In this document: positions 8,454 to 18,925 of the stretch, in pieces
Numbering within the stretch: the stretch's first letter is position 1
Layout of the letters: each line of letters begins with the position of its first letter
NCBI RefSeq assembly: GCF_001536285.1
Contig: NZ_FAOZ01000014.1
Span: forward strand, 1-64,000
DNA length: 64,000 nucleotides
Source of the DNA: Parafrankia irregularis
GTDB lineage: Bacteria; Actinomycetota; Actinomycetes; Frankiales; Frankiaceae
Direction: 5' to 3'
Translations under genes and position numbers: made by a program
Notes under the pieces: generated by a model
The model's database searches: none
What the model was told of the DNA's origin: nothing
What the model saw: the letters and a program-made list of their open reading frames with translations, nothing else

Positions 8454-9811
8454 GCACCGGAGCCGACGGCGGGTCCGGCGGAGACAAGGGACAGCTCCCC
8501 AGCGTCCCGACGCAGGGTGGCACGCCGCCGGACGACCGTGGGGCGTGGGTGACCGGGCCGCCGGCCGCCTCGGCGTCCGGACGGGCGGCCGCCGGGACGC
8601 CCGAGCACGGCGGGTTCCCGCCCCTGGCCGCCTGGGTGGTGGTGCGCCTCGTCGCCGGGCGGGAGCTGGCCATCCGGCTGCGTTCGAAGGTCTTCGTGAT
8701 CACGACGGCCGCGTTCCTGGTGCTGCTGGTCGGAGCTTCGGTGGTGATCAGCATGCTGGGTGGGCACGAGTCCGCGAAGTCGGTCGGTCTCCTCGCGGCG
8801 GAGTCCGTGCTCGCCGATCCGCTTGAGGCCGTCGCCGGTGGCCTGGGGGTTGACGTCGCGACCCGTGAGGTGCCCGACGAGGCCACCGGTCTGCGCGAGG
8901 TCTCCGACGGTGATCTCGATGTGCTGGTGACCGCCGCTCCGAGCGGTCTGCGGGTCGCGGTCAAGGAGGAGCTGGGCGAAGACCTGCGTGGGGTCCTCGC
9001 GGTGCTGGCCCGGCAACAGGTGCTCGACAACGAGATCAGCGTGCTCGGCGGGGATCCGGCCCGGGTCAACGAGACCGTCGCCGCCGCCGGCCTGGACGTC
9101 GCGGAGCTCGACCCCGTACCGGATGACCAGGACGAACGGCTCTTCCTGGGGCTGGCATCGGCCTTCCTGATCTACATGGGCCTGATGCTCTTCGGACCGG
9201 CGGTCTCGCAGGGCGTGGTCGAGGAGAAGTCGAGCCGGGTCGTGGAGCTGCTGTTGTCGACGGTCCGGCCGTGGACGCTCATGGCGGGCAAGGTCCTGGG
9301 CATCGGGCTGGTCGCGCTGATCCAGATGGTCGTGATCGCCGGCGGTGGGCTGGTCGCCGCGCTGACCACCGGCGCGCTCGAGCTGCCGTCCAGCGAGGCG
9401 ACCGGCACCGTCGTCTGGTCCGTGGCCTGGTACGTGATCGGATTCTTCCTGTACGCGCTGCCGTTCGCGGCGGTCGGCGCGATGGTGTCCAGGCAGGAGG
9501 ATCTCGGCGGGATCTCCAGCCCCATCGTGCTGGCGCTCATCGTCCCCTGGGTGGTCGGGGTCTCGATCGTGCCCGGTGATCCCGACAACGGCCTGGTCGA
9601 GATCCTCTCCCTGGTTCCGTTGTTCTCTCCGCTGCTCATGCCGATGCGTATCGCGCTCGGGGTGGCGCCGCTCTGGCAGCTCGTCCTGTCCGTGCTCCTG
9701 GCCCTGGCCCTGATCGGCCTGCTCATCCGGATCACCGGCCGGATCTACCACAACGCGGTCCTCCGAACCGGTGCCCGTGTCGCGTTCAAGGAGGCCGTGC
9801 GCCGGGCCTGA
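8450..9811 (+). CDS. ABC-2 family transporter permease (NatB-like)
   Basis: This 453-residue membrane protein is the partner of the preceding ATPase (ATGA overlap). About 75 hydrophilic N-terminal residues precede the first membrane helix (VFVITTAAFLVLLVGASVV). A large extracytoplasmic loop of about 150 residues follows, then a cluster of five or six helices typical of ABC-2 type exporters. The motif VEEKSSRVVELLLSTVRP is the conserved cytoplasmic segment of the NatB/YhaP group. The cargo is unknown. Confidence 0.9.
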   Translation: MSTGADGGSGGDKGQLPSVPTQGGTPPDDRGAWVTGPPAASASGRAAAGTPEHGGFPPLAAWVVVRLVAGRELAIRLRSKVFVITTAAFLVLLVGASVVISMLGGHESAKSVGLLAAESVLADPLEAVAGGLGVDVATREVPDEATGLREVSDGDLDVLVTAAPSGLRVAVKEELGEDLRGVLAVLARQQVLDNEISVLGGDPARVNETVAAAGLDVAELDPVPDDQDERLFLGLASAFLIYMGLMLFGPAVSQGVVEEKSSRVVELLLSTVRPWTLMAGKVLGIGLVALIQMVVIAGGGLVAALTTGALELPSSEATGTVVWSVAWYVIGFFLYALPFAAVGAMVSRQEDLGGISSPIVLALIVPWVVGVSIVPGDPDNGLVEILSLVPLFSPLLMPMRIALGVAPLWQLVLSVLLALALIGLLIRITGRIYHNAVLRTGARVAFKEAVRRA

Positions 9812-9916
9812 GCGGCCTGTGTCCCGGGGTCCGCCGTGTTCCCGGAGTCCGCCGTGTTCCCGGGGTTCCCCAGGCCGTTCGAAGAGGAGAGGATTCTCGT
9901 CTTCCCGCCGCCCGCG

Positions 9917-10711
9917 CTAAACCTGCCGGTTCATGCCGGTGAGCACATATCCGATCTTGCGCCAGGTGTTGGGGCCGCAGACGCCGTCGTCGGGAATGCG
10001 TCCGAACCATGGCGTGGCATAGCGCTGCACGGCCGCCACCCGCGTGGTCGTCAGCGGCCCGTACACCCCGTCGGGGACGAGCCGGTAAGGGTCGCCGGAT
10101 GTCGCCTCGTGACCGAAGATGATGTTCAGTGCGTTCTGGAGGGTGACGACCTCGAGCCCGCGGGACTTCTCCCGCAGGGTTGGCATGCCCGCGTAGCGCT
10201 GGCGGGGGTCCGCCAGCGTGGCGGGGCCCAGCGCGGCCGCAAGGATGTCTCCTCTGCGGTTGGCCCGGATCTCCCCGGGGCAGGAATGCGCTCCCCACGC
10301 CGCGCCACCCATGCGGTGGGTGCCGAGCCCGTAGCCGTTCACCGAATCGGTGATCTCAGCCCGCCAGCCGAATTCGCGGATTCCCCACGCGAAGAACTCG
10401 CCGAGCCGGGTGATCTGGATCGGTGTGTAGTCCTCGGTGTCGTACCCCTCGCACTCGACACTGATCCAGAACGAGTTTCCCGCGGCCTGCGCCCAGGCTC
10501 GACGGTCGAACGGGACGTACTGCTCGAACTCGCCCGTCTTCGCCAGCCACAGATGTGCGCTCACCTCGCTGGCCGGGTTGTCGAACCATCCGAACAACGA
10601 TCCGTTGCCGACCTGGACGTGCGGAATCAGACCGCGGGTCGGCTGCGTCGTAGTGCCCGAGGTGTTCCGGACCGGGCGGTAGGTCGCAGGTGGGTAGAGA
10701 GTGGTCGCCAT
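9917..10711 (-). CDS. Endolysin-like N-acetylmuramoyl-L-alanine amidase with peptidoglycan-binding domain
   Basis: This 264-residue protein has an amidase_2/PGRP-type catalytic domain in the first 165 residues and a PG_binding_1-like repeat in the last 80 (DGVYGPLTTTRVAAVQ, DDGVCGPNTW). Candidate zinc-site residues are His in IPHVQVG, His in GTHRMGG and the HSCPGE motif. ATG 10711 follows AGAGGAAA; a longer frame to 10870 adds a basic leader without a convincing signal peptide. With no export signal it resembles phage endolysins, but no holin or phage genes are nearby. It may be a domesticated lysin or be exported by a non-classical route. Confidence 0.8.
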   Translation of the reverse strand: MATTLYPPATYRPVRNTSGTTTQPTRGLIPHVQVGNGSLFGWFDNPASEVSAHLWLAKTGEFEQYVPFDRRAWAQAAGNSFWISVECEGYDTEDYTPIQITRLGEFFAWGIREFGWRAEITDSVNGYGLGTHRMGGAAWGAHSCPGEIRANRRGDILAAALGPATLADPRQRYAGMPTLREKSRGLEVVTLQNALNIIFGHEATSGDPYRLVPDGVYGPLTTTRVAAVQRYATPWFGRIPDDGVCGPNTWRKIGYVLTGMNRQV

Positions 10712-10905
10712 TTTCCTCTTGTTCCACAGATGTCCGCCGGCACGCATGGCGCCTGCCCGGCCCGGCCTGGCCTGCCTCGCTGAGGGATTCCTACCGCTAC
10801 GCTTCAGGCGCGCCGCATCTGGGTCATTCATGTCATGGGGTGGATGCCGCCGGTAAGTGAGCACCGACATCCCATTTCTGGCGGTGTATGAAGATTGTCA
10901 TGGTT

Positions 10906-10949
10906 GTCACGCGGTTCCGCGGCGTGTGTCGGCGGCGGAGCCGCGTGAC
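10906..10949. repeat. Imperfect inverted repeat in the divergent gap
   Basis: Fifteen-base arms (10906-10920 and 10935-10949) match at 14 positions around a 14-nt spacer. It lies between the amidase and the secreted-protein gene, about 115 bp before the latter, in the 10712-11063 gap. It could be an operator or a hairpin; nothing else is recognised in this gap. Confidence 0.55.
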
Positions 10950-11063
10950 GGTGTGACGGGGCTGGTGTCGTCAAGACGACAGCGCGTGTGTTGCCCGGCA
11001 GCTGGGCGTCGACGTCCGTCCGACATGTTTGTCTGACTACCTGTGCAGGGGGAGGTGTTCACG

Positions 11064-11726
11064 GTGACAGTCATGCGATCAGTTCGGATCGGCAGGATGG
11101 GGCTCGCCGCTGTTCTGACCGTCGTGGGCGGGCTCGCGGTGGCCGGTCAGCCGGCCGCCCAGGCGGGTGGTACGCCGGCAGCCGAATGCCCCAGCGGGCG
11201 GGAGTACACGGTGAGCGCCCCGGGCGACGAGCCGGATGCCGGCACACCGGTGCAACTCGCCGCCGGGTACTACGCGCAGACAGCGTCCTTCTGGCCGCCG
11301 CGGTCCGCCATCCTGTGCGAGACGGGCTCGGGCCGAGCCCAGCCGAGCGCAGGGGTGGCCGCGTCCAACGACGTGGGCTGCGGCACTGGGGCCCGCGAAC
11401 TGCTGGTACCCGACGAGATTCCGGCCGGCTTCGAGTCCGCGGAGGTGGCGCGCTCCGGGGCCTACCTGCCCGCGGGCTGGTACACGCTTGCCGCAGAGCT
11501 GGACGCGTCGGAGCTGGACGCGCAGGCCGCTGGCAGTGCCGGCACCGCGCGGTCGGCGCACGCACCGTCACATCCACACACGAAGATCACCTGGACGGCG
11601 GTGTGCTGGTACCGCACGGCCCCGCCCGCCGCTACGCCTGACCCCGCGAAGCCTGACGTGGTGAAGCCTGACGTGGTGAAGCCGGAGTCGGCGAAGCCTG
11701 ACGCCGTGCAGCCTGACGTGGGGTGA
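11064..11726 (+). CDS. Secreted hypothetical protein with Lys-Pro-rich tail
   Basis: I do not recognise a family. The protein is 220 residues with a Sec-type signal peptide (basic start, then GLAAVLTVVGGLAVAGQPAA and a likely cleavage after AQA). Four Cys in the mature part could form disulfides. The C-terminal 35 residues are a repetitive K-P-D/E segment (KPDVVKPDVVKPESAKPDA), which may be a wall-spanning or binding tail. GTG 11064 is chosen because GGGGAGG lies 8 bp upstream; ATG 11073 and GTG 11043 are alternatives. It is followed by a strong hairpin shared with convergent ahcY. Confidence 0.7.
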   Translation: MTVMRSVRIGRMGLAAVLTVVGGLAVAGQPAAQAGGTPAAECPSGREYTVSAPGDEPDAGTPVQLAAGYYAQTASFWPPRSAILCETGSGRAQPSAGVAASNDVGCGTGARELLVPDEIPAGFESAEVARSGAYLPAGWYTLAAELDASELDAQAAGSAGTARSAHAPSHPHTKITWTAVCWYRTAPPAATPDPAKPDVVKPDVVKPESAKPDAVQPDVG

Positions 11727-11728
11727 CG

Positions 11729-11769
11729 CGACGAGGGCCGCCCCCCGGGAACGGGGACGGCCCTCGTCG
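11729..11769. terminator. Bidirectional terminator between the secreted protein gene and ahcY
   Basis: A perfect 12-bp stem (11729-11740 with 11758-11769) whose loop is C/G-rich lies between convergent stop codons. Confidence 0.8.
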
Positions 11770-11783
11770 TCGAACCTGGAAGA

Positions 11784-13220
<1,437 letters not shown>

Positions 13221-13354
13221 GCCTTCTCCTCGTTGCGCTCGGATGGCTGCCGAGCCTCTGTGGCGGTGTCACGTTCCGCTGCCGGCCGGCTCTGTGACCG
13301 TCATTGGCAGACGGCGGTGTGAGCTTTGAGCGTGCCATAGGCGTGAGGAACCGC

Positions 13355-13394
13355 GAAGACCCGGCCCGGTCGCGTCACATCGGGCCGGGTCTTC
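13355..13394 (-). terminator. Terminator downstream of the MMPL gene
   Basis: A perfect 14-bp stem (13355-13368 with 13381-13394) with a 12-nt loop lies about 70 bp after the MMPL stop and before ahcY, both on the minus strand. It should insulate ahcY from the transporter transcript. Confidence 0.75.
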
Positions 13395-13461
13395 ACCGGA
13401 TAGCGCGTTGTCCCGCGTCACGCGGAGCGAGCCACCGCACTGTTTCGAGCGCTCGAATGTC

Positions 13462-16230
13462 TCAGCTCTCGGCCGTGTCACCAGCCGTGGGCCTGGCTGT
13501 GTCACCAGCCGTGGGCTCGGCCGTGCCACCAGCACTGGCGTCGGCGCTGGGGCCGGCGCTGGGGCCGGCCACGTCGTCGGCCGGCGCGGCGGCCGACGGC
13601 ACCACGGCCGACGGCACCACGGCCGACGGCACCACGGCCGACGGCACCACGGCCGACGGCACCACGGCCGACGGCACCACGGCCGCCGGTGCCGCGGAGG
13701 CGGGTGCCGCGGAGGCCGGTGCGGGGGCGTTCGGCACCGCGGAGGCCGGCACCGGCGCGGCGGGGCTGGTGCCCGCGGGCACCAGCTGCGGGCCGCGGTA
13801 GACCCAGCCGCGTTCGTCCGCCCACAGCAGCAGCGGCGGCAGCACGATCAGTGCCGAGAGCAGGGCCACCCCGACGTTGAGGGCCACCACGAGGCCGAAG
13901 TCGCGCAGCAGCGGCAGCGAGCTGAACGCCAGGACCACGATTCCGATCACGGCGGCGAGCGCCGAGACCATGAAGGCGACTCCGGTCCGGGCCGCCGCCT
14001 CCTCGGTGGCTGCCAGCGGGTCCCGTCCACGCTGTCGTTCTTCGACGTGCCGCATGACGATCAGCGTGGTGAACTCGGTGCAGAGCGCGATCACGAGTGG
14101 TCCGCCGACCGCGGTGAGCGGGCTGAGCTCGAAGCCCGCGAGACGGGAGATGATGGCCGTCAGACCCACCGCGATCAGCACGGGAACCACCGACACCACC
14201 GCGCGGACGATGTTCAGGTGGCGCAGCAGCAGGATGATGAAAACGCCGATCAACGCGAAGTAGGTCAGCTCGACGCGGTTCTTCTCGAAGTTCTCCAGCA
14301 GCCCGGTGCCGACGACGGCGAGACCCGATGGTGTCGCGCGGATTCCCTCCGGGGGAGTGACCGTGTCCCGGATGTCGTTCACGACGACGGCGCGTTCCTC
14401 CAGCGCTCCCGGCCCGGTGCGGAAGATCAGGTTGAGTGCCTTCCCGTCGATGTCGACGGTGCTCTTCCTGATCGGTTCCGGTGTGACGTCATACGCCAGC
14501 CGGATGTCTTTGCCGGTCGGCGCGAGCAGGGTGGTGTTCGGCACCTCCATGAGGAAGCTGACCGTGGTCACCAGGCTCGAAGCCGTCAGCAGCTCGTTGG
14601 GGTGCTCGTCGAGCTGCTGGTAGGCGAGGTCGTGGACGAACTTGACGGTCCTGTCGTCGAAGATGTCGTCCGACTGGATGAAGATGCCCAGCTCGCTGCT
14701 GGAACCGGTCTGCGCCTTGAGGTACTGGATGTCGTGCACGACCTGGGAGTTCTGGTTGACCCACTTCTCCGGGTCCGTCTGGACCTTGAGGTCACCTTCG
14801 ACGACGAGCCCGCCGGCGAAGATGCCGGCGGCGATGACGACGAGCGGGATCGCGGCCAGCCGGGGCAGGGATCCGAGCCAGACGACGGTGTGGCCGAGCG
14901 CGCCGCGTGAGGCGTCCTTCGGCGCGGTGGGGGAGCGGCGCTCCCGGAAGCCGAGTGAGGCGGTGCTGAGCAGCACGGTCGCGAGGACGATGACCGGCAG
15001 TCCGATGGCGAGCAGGACGCCGAAGTCACGGATCATCGGGACCTCGCTGAACTCCAGCGCGAGGAACGCGACGACACCGGCGACGGTGGCCAGCGCCAGC
15101 GCCGGCATGAGGTGGCCCAGCGCCGCCGCGACGGGTTCCCGGGCCCGGTCGAGCTGCGCTTCCTCCTGTACCCGGCTGTGTAGCTGCACGGCGAAGTCGA
15201 TGCCGACGCCGAGCAGGACGGGCATGCCGGCGATGGTGACCACCGAGAGCGGGATGTCCAGGTAGCCGGCCAGCCCGAAGGCCCACACCAGCCCGATGCC
15301 CACGACCGCCAGGGGCAGCAGCCGCCAGCGGACGGCGAACGCGATCAGCAGCAGCGCGGCCATGATGAGCAGCGAAATTCCACCCAGAGTGAGGAAGCCG
15401 CCGCGCAGGTAGTCGTTGATGTCACGGAGCAGGACCGCCGCGCCGGTGGTCATGACGTCGGCGTTGTCGAAGGTCAGCCCGTTCATGGCGTTCTCGACCG
15501 CGGTGGCGCCCTTGCCCTCGTCCTTGATCGAGGCGTTTCCGGTCAGCCGCACGATCATCTGCGCGTTCTTGTCCGTCGGGAAGAACGACTGCAGTGACTT
15601 GCGGATGCCCCCGGAGTTGTCATGCAGCAAGAAATCAACCCACGCCGGATCATCGAACGTGCGCTGATCCTGGGGAATCGCGTTCGCCCGCTCCAGCGTC
15701 CGCAGCGAGTCCGCGAGCCGAACTGCCTGGGACTTCGGGTCGGGATCACGCTGCTGCGCCGCCAGCAGGATCTTCCCGGCCGCGCTGTTGATGATTTGAC
15801 CGTCCGAGCTCGTCACGAGATTCGCGGTGAACTGGAGCGCCGTGAGCGGCGTGATCACGCTCTCGATGCGAGGGTCCTTCTCCAGGGTGGCCGACAGATC
15901 CCGGAACTTCTTGACGTTGGCGGCGGTGAAGAGATCGACCAGGTCGGCGTCGGGCTTCGTCGTGAAGAGCGTGATCATCGCCTGGCCGCCGAAGAGGTCC
16001 TGGTAGGCGACGTTGTCCTTCGCGACCTGCGAGTCCGCGTTGAGGTAGTTCTCCTGACCGGTGGTGAACTCCAGCCTGGTCAGGCCAAGTCCGAGTGCCA
16101 CCGTGACGATCGCGGTGACGGCTGCGACCAGGCCGGTTCGGCTACCGACCACCCGCCCGACGCCGAACCAGAAACGGGCCGTGCCGCCTGGTCGGGAAGA
16201 CCTGTCAGACGGCACTGACGAACTTGGCAT
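13462..16230 (-). CDS. MMPL/RND family transporter
   Basis: This 922-residue membrane protein has two MMPL halves. Each half has a helix, a large extracytoplasmic domain and a bundle of about five helices (for example LGVGIDFAVQL in the first half and the ALCTEFTTLIVMRH region in the second). The architecture fits RND-type lipid transporters such as mycobacterial MmpL or hopanoid-linked HpnN; the lipid cargo here is unknown. The last 100 residues are disordered and contain six exact PSAVV repeats encoded by a 15-bp tandem array, then T-A-G-D repeats. ATG 16230 has GGAG eight bases upstream; a TTG codon directly precedes it. It appears monocistronic. Confidence 0.88.
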   Translation of the reverse strand: MPSSSVPSDRSSRPGGTARFWFGVGRVVGSRTGLVAAVTAIVTVALGLGLTRLEFTTGQENYLNADSQVAKDNVAYQDLFGGQAMITLFTTKPDADLVDLFTAANVKKFRDLSATLEKDPRIESVITPLTALQFTANLVTSSDGQIINSAAGKILLAAQQRDPDPKSQAVRLADSLRTLERANAIPQDQRTFDDPAWVDFLLHDNSGGIRKSLQSFFPTDKNAQMIVRLTGNASIKDEGKGATAVENAMNGLTFDNADVMTTGAAVLLRDINDYLRGGFLTLGGISLLIMAALLLIAFAVRWRLLPLAVVGIGLVWAFGLAGYLDIPLSVVTIAGMPVLLGVGIDFAVQLHSRVQEEAQLDRAREPVAAALGHLMPALALATVAGVVAFLALEFSEVPMIRDFGVLLAIGLPVIVLATVLLSTASLGFRERRSPTAPKDASRGALGHTVVWLGSLPRLAAIPLVVIAAGIFAGGLVVEGDLKVQTDPEKWVNQNSQVVHDIQYLKAQTGSSSELGIFIQSDDIFDDRTVKFVHDLAYQQLDEHPNELLTASSLVTTVSFLMEVPNTTLLAPTGKDIRLAYDVTPEPIRKSTVDIDGKALNLIFRTGPGALEERAVVVNDIRDTVTPPEGIRATPSGLAVVGTGLLENFEKNRVELTYFALIGVFIILLLRHLNIVRAVVSVVPVLIAVGLTAIISRLAGFELSPLTAVGGPLVIALCTEFTTLIVMRHVEERQRGRDPLAATEEAAARTGVAFMVSALAAVIGIVVLAFSSLPLLRDFGLVVALNVGVALLSALIVLPPLLLWADERGWVYRGPQLVPAGTSPAAPVPASAVPNAPAPASAAPASAAPAAVVPSAVVPSAVVPSAVVPSAVVPSAVVPSAAAPADDVAGPSAGPSADASAGGTAEPTAGDTARPTAGDTAES
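13591..13680. repeat. Six exact 15-bp tandem repeats inside the MMPL gene
   Basis: The unit GGCCGACGGCACCAC occurs six times without a mismatch (13591-13680), with a decayed seventh unit after it. Read on the minus strand it encodes PSAVV-type pentapeptides in the cytoplasmic tail. The unit length is a multiple of three, so copy-number change keeps the frame. Confidence 0.95.
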
Positions 16231-16634
16231 CAAGTTGCTCCGGGATCAGCGTTGCGCTCGGTGCACCCCCACAGGGGCACACCCGAGACGGTTTCCATGG
16301 TGTATAACGCACATCACATCCAGGAGCCGACCCCTGGCGTACGGCAATCTTTCCGGACCGGAGTCGAACCGGGACCCGGACAGACCGTACGTGCCAACAG
16401 GTAGTCGTTTCTGTCGCGCACCGTGGTGATTTGGTCCGGGTCGGCACAATTACCTTGGCGGTGGTGGGGTCGGTGCCCCGATCGGGCGATTGATCTGGCT
16501 GAACCGACGTCCGGGCCGCCCGGAGGCGGGTGGACGTCCAGCCCGTGGCGGACTGCGCGTGGGTGGGCCTCCGGCGCCCCAGAGGCCATGAGCGGGTGCT
16601 GGGGAAGTGGGCCGTGGGGCGCCGGGGCCAGTTC
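16231..16634. other. Intergenic gap upstream of the MMPL gene
   Basis: Presumed promoter region of the MMPL gene. A T-arm-like motif near 16360-16380 on the minus strand does not fold into a complete tRNA. No coding frame here looks convincing. Confidence 0.4.
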
Positions 16635-16841
16635 TCAGACGGTCACATGCTCACGTGCCGGCCGCAGTTCGATGTTCGAGTCGGCGCCAGGGAAGAAAAG
16701 GCCCTCGTGGCCGTCGTCCCAGCGGACCATGAACGGCGGCCCGCCGGCTGCCCCGCGGACCTCGATGATCACGCCGTGACGCTCGGGGTCCCCTACCGTC
16801 CGGCCGTGGACGACGAAGCGGTCGCCTACCGATGCGTACAT
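16635..16841 (-). CDS. DUF1918 small protein
   Basis: This 68-residue protein has an SH3-like beta barrel pattern. The lines VGDRFVVHGRTVGDPERHG, VIIEVRG and PFMVRWDDGHEGLFFPG are the DUF1918 (PF08940) fingerprint common in actinobacteria. ATG 16841 follows GGGAGAAACATC. Its function is not established; some members are fused or adjacent to stress and regulatory genes. It stands alone here. Confidence 0.88.
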   Translation of the reverse strand: MYASVGDRFVVHGRTVGDPERHGVIIEVRGAAGGPPFMVRWDDGHEGLFFPGADSNIELRPAREHVTV

Positions 16842-17630
16842 GATGTTTCTCCCTTCGGCCTCGGTGCGCGATGCCAGCGATCGAGGTGGCACGCCCGGAG
16901 CAGCCGTCCCGCCACCATCGCCCGGCGGCTCCGCCGGTCGCGGCCTCCGGGGTCATGGCGTCCTGGGACGTGGCGCCCTGGGCCGTTCGGGCGGAGCGGT
17001 AGTTCCGGGGTAACACGGTTCGCGGCCACCGGCAGGTCGGAAGGGACGCATGCCGTAAAGGTCCGCTTCATCAATTTTGCGTGCTTCGCCGGGCGTGTGG
17101 GTTGATCGAGGGATGTTCCTGCGTCCCTGCTGCTGGCAACCCATGTGATATAGGCCACGATCGGCCCGGTTGGTGTGGGTCGTGAGAGCGACGTCTCCTG
17201 CGGCTTCGGATGGGGCGGCGGTGGCTGCGCCGGGGTGTGCCTGTTGCCAGGGAAGGCGCGGAGTGGCACGTTGGCAGCCGCTGGCGACAGTGCAGGCCTT
17301 GCGTGGGGGTGACCGTTCGGTGTCGCCCGCCTGACAGAGCGACGGGACAAGCGCGCCCATGTGGTGGAAATAGCCGAGGGTTGTTCGCTGTTGGTTTATC
17401 TCACTGTCACTTCACCGCCGACCGGTGCGACATGTCGGCGAGTCACCGCGGTGACCCTGACCGGGCGATCCGCCGGGGGTGGTGACGGAGTGTCAGTACC
17501 CGGCCGTGTTGTGGGATGAGTGGGGCATCACAGGGATTCGATCCTTGCTCTGCTTACCGATCGGCCGGTAGGAACGGGAGGGTTAACAGGGCATGTCGTC
17601 GGGAGGGCGTGAGACGCGCCGGGAGGGCTC
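16842..17630. other. Long gap with no recognised gene
   Basis: About 790 bp separate the DUF1918 gene and the PAP2 gene, which are divergent. The stretch includes less GC-rich patches near 17380-17420. Short open frames exist on both strands, but none has a good ribosome site or domain. It probably holds the two divergent promoters. Confidence 0.4.
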
Positions 17631-18818
17631 ATGGTGAGCATTCCGATTCCTTCGCGTGACCAGGCACGGTCCGCGACCGGGCCGGTGGCGGTGCCGCCGC
17701 TGGCGGTGACCTGGCGGACGTCCTGGCTGCACGCCACCCGGCTGGGTCGGGCAACATCCTCGGCGCTGTTCTACAGCGGTCAGGTGCTGCTCATGGCCGC
17801 GTTGTTCATGGTCTACCGGCTCGGCCGCCAGCTCGCCGTCGGCCGGGAGCCGCAGGCGCTGGCCAACGCCCGGGACGTCTGGAGCTTTGAGCGGCTCATC
17901 GACCTTCCCGACGAATCCGCGCTGCAACGCCTCGCACTGCACTCGACGGAGTTGCTGGAGCTGGCGAACCGTTTCTACATCGGCGTGCACTTCCCGGCCT
18001 CCATCGCGTTCCTGCTGTGGGTCATGCTCCGGCATCGGGACGCGTGGCCGCGGGTGCGGATGGTCATCCTCGCCTCGACAGGCGCCGCGCTGGTGATCCA
18101 CATGCTGTACCCGCTGGCGCCGCCGCGTTTCCTGCCGCAGGTGCTGCCGCACGTGTCGCTCGTCGACACCGGCGCGGTCTTCGGTCCGTCGCCCTACTCG
18201 GGCGGCGACAAGGTGGCGAACCAGTACGCCGCGATGCCGAGCCTGCACGTCGGCTGGTCGATCATCGTTGCGTGGGGGACGGTCACCATCCTGCGGGCCC
18301 GGGCGCGCTGGTTGATGATCCTGCATCCGGTACTGACCGTCATCGTTGTCGTGATCACGGCGAACCACTACTGGATGGACGGCGTCATCGGTGGTGGCCT
18401 GGTCGCGATCGCGGTCCTCATGACCAGGCCGGAAGTGCAGACCCGGCTGCGCTCCGTGTCCCGGACGGCCTGGGCCGGGGTACGGTCCGGCGCTCAGGTC
18501 CCGGTGGCGGTTCAGGTGCCGGTCGTGGCTCAGTCGCCGGCAGGGGCTCAGTCGCCGGCAGGGGCAGCACAGCTGCAGGTGGGGGCCCAGGCAGGGCCGG
18601 AGGGACAGCCTGACCGGAGTGCTGCGGCGGTGGCGACGGAAAGCCCACTTTCGGTTCCGGCCGCTCGGAACAAGCCTGGCGGAACCGAGGCGACGTCCAT
18701 CGGCCTGCCCGATCAGCGAGCGCTCGTGGACGGCAGCCCGTCTGCCGACCTGAGCGGCCCGTCCCTCGACCTGGTGGAGCCGCCGGGCGCGGAGCCTGCC
18801 AGCGGGCTGGCTGGCTGA
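17631..18818 (+). CDS. PAP2 superfamily / inositolphosphotransferase-like membrane protein
   Basis: This 395-residue protein has about six membrane helices in residues 40-270. The phosphatase motifs are AMPSLHVGWS (the PSxH element) and ANHYWMDGVIGG (His and Asp of motif 3), the pattern of PF14378 (PAP2_3). This family includes inositol-phosphoryl transferases and lipid phosphatases. The active site should face the extracytoplasmic side. The last 120 residues are low-complexity, with repeats of QVPV/AQSPAGAQSPAG. ATG 17631 is preceded by GGGAGGG. A role in phospholipid or phosphoinositide headgroup metabolism is an inference. Confidence 0.85.
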   Translation: MVSIPIPSRDQARSATGPVAVPPLAVTWRTSWLHATRLGRATSSALFYSGQVLLMAALFMVYRLGRQLAVGREPQALANARDVWSFERLIDLPDESALQRLALHSTELLELANRFYIGVHFPASIAFLLWVMLRHRDAWPRVRMVILASTGAALVIHMLYPLAPPRFLPQVLPHVSLVDTGAVFGPSPYSGGDKVANQYAAMPSLHVGWSIIVAWGTVTILRARARWLMILHPVLTVIVVVITANHYWMDGVIGGGLVAIAVLMTRPEVQTRLRSVSRTAWAGVRSGAQVPVAVQVPVVAQSPAGAQSPAGAAQLQVGAQAGPEGQPDRSAAAVATESPLSVPAARNKPGGTEATSIGLPDQRALVDGSPSADLSGPSLDLVEPPGAEPASGLAG

Positions 18819-18925
18819 CCATCCGCCCGCCGCACCCGACAATCGTCTGTCGTACAAGGGATTCTTGATTGTTCCCGGGGCCGTCCGGGCTCCCCGAACG
18901 GCAGCCTGAGCACTAGGCTCTACCG

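Noticed and set aside
13221-13354. Possible SAH riboswitch in front of ahcY
   Set aside because: Only a 6-bp hairpin (13237-13255) is visible; the conserved GAGGAGCGCTGC core and its partner pairing are not present.
13591-13680. Regular short repeats considered as a CRISPR array
   Set aside because: Units are 15 bp, directly adjacent with no spacers, and in frame within a coding gene.
16340-16440. tRNA-like T-arm (GGTTCGACTCC) on the minus strand with CCGGACC/GGTCCGG ends 87 nt apart
   Set aside because: The T-stem and acceptor cannot both pair in register, and there is no D-arm or anticodon arm. Most likely chance or a fully decayed tRNA.
17520-17600. GGGATTCGATCC motif resembling a tRNA T-loop
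   Set aside because: The loop lacks the TTC start in the right register and no acceptor or anticodon stem is found on either strand.
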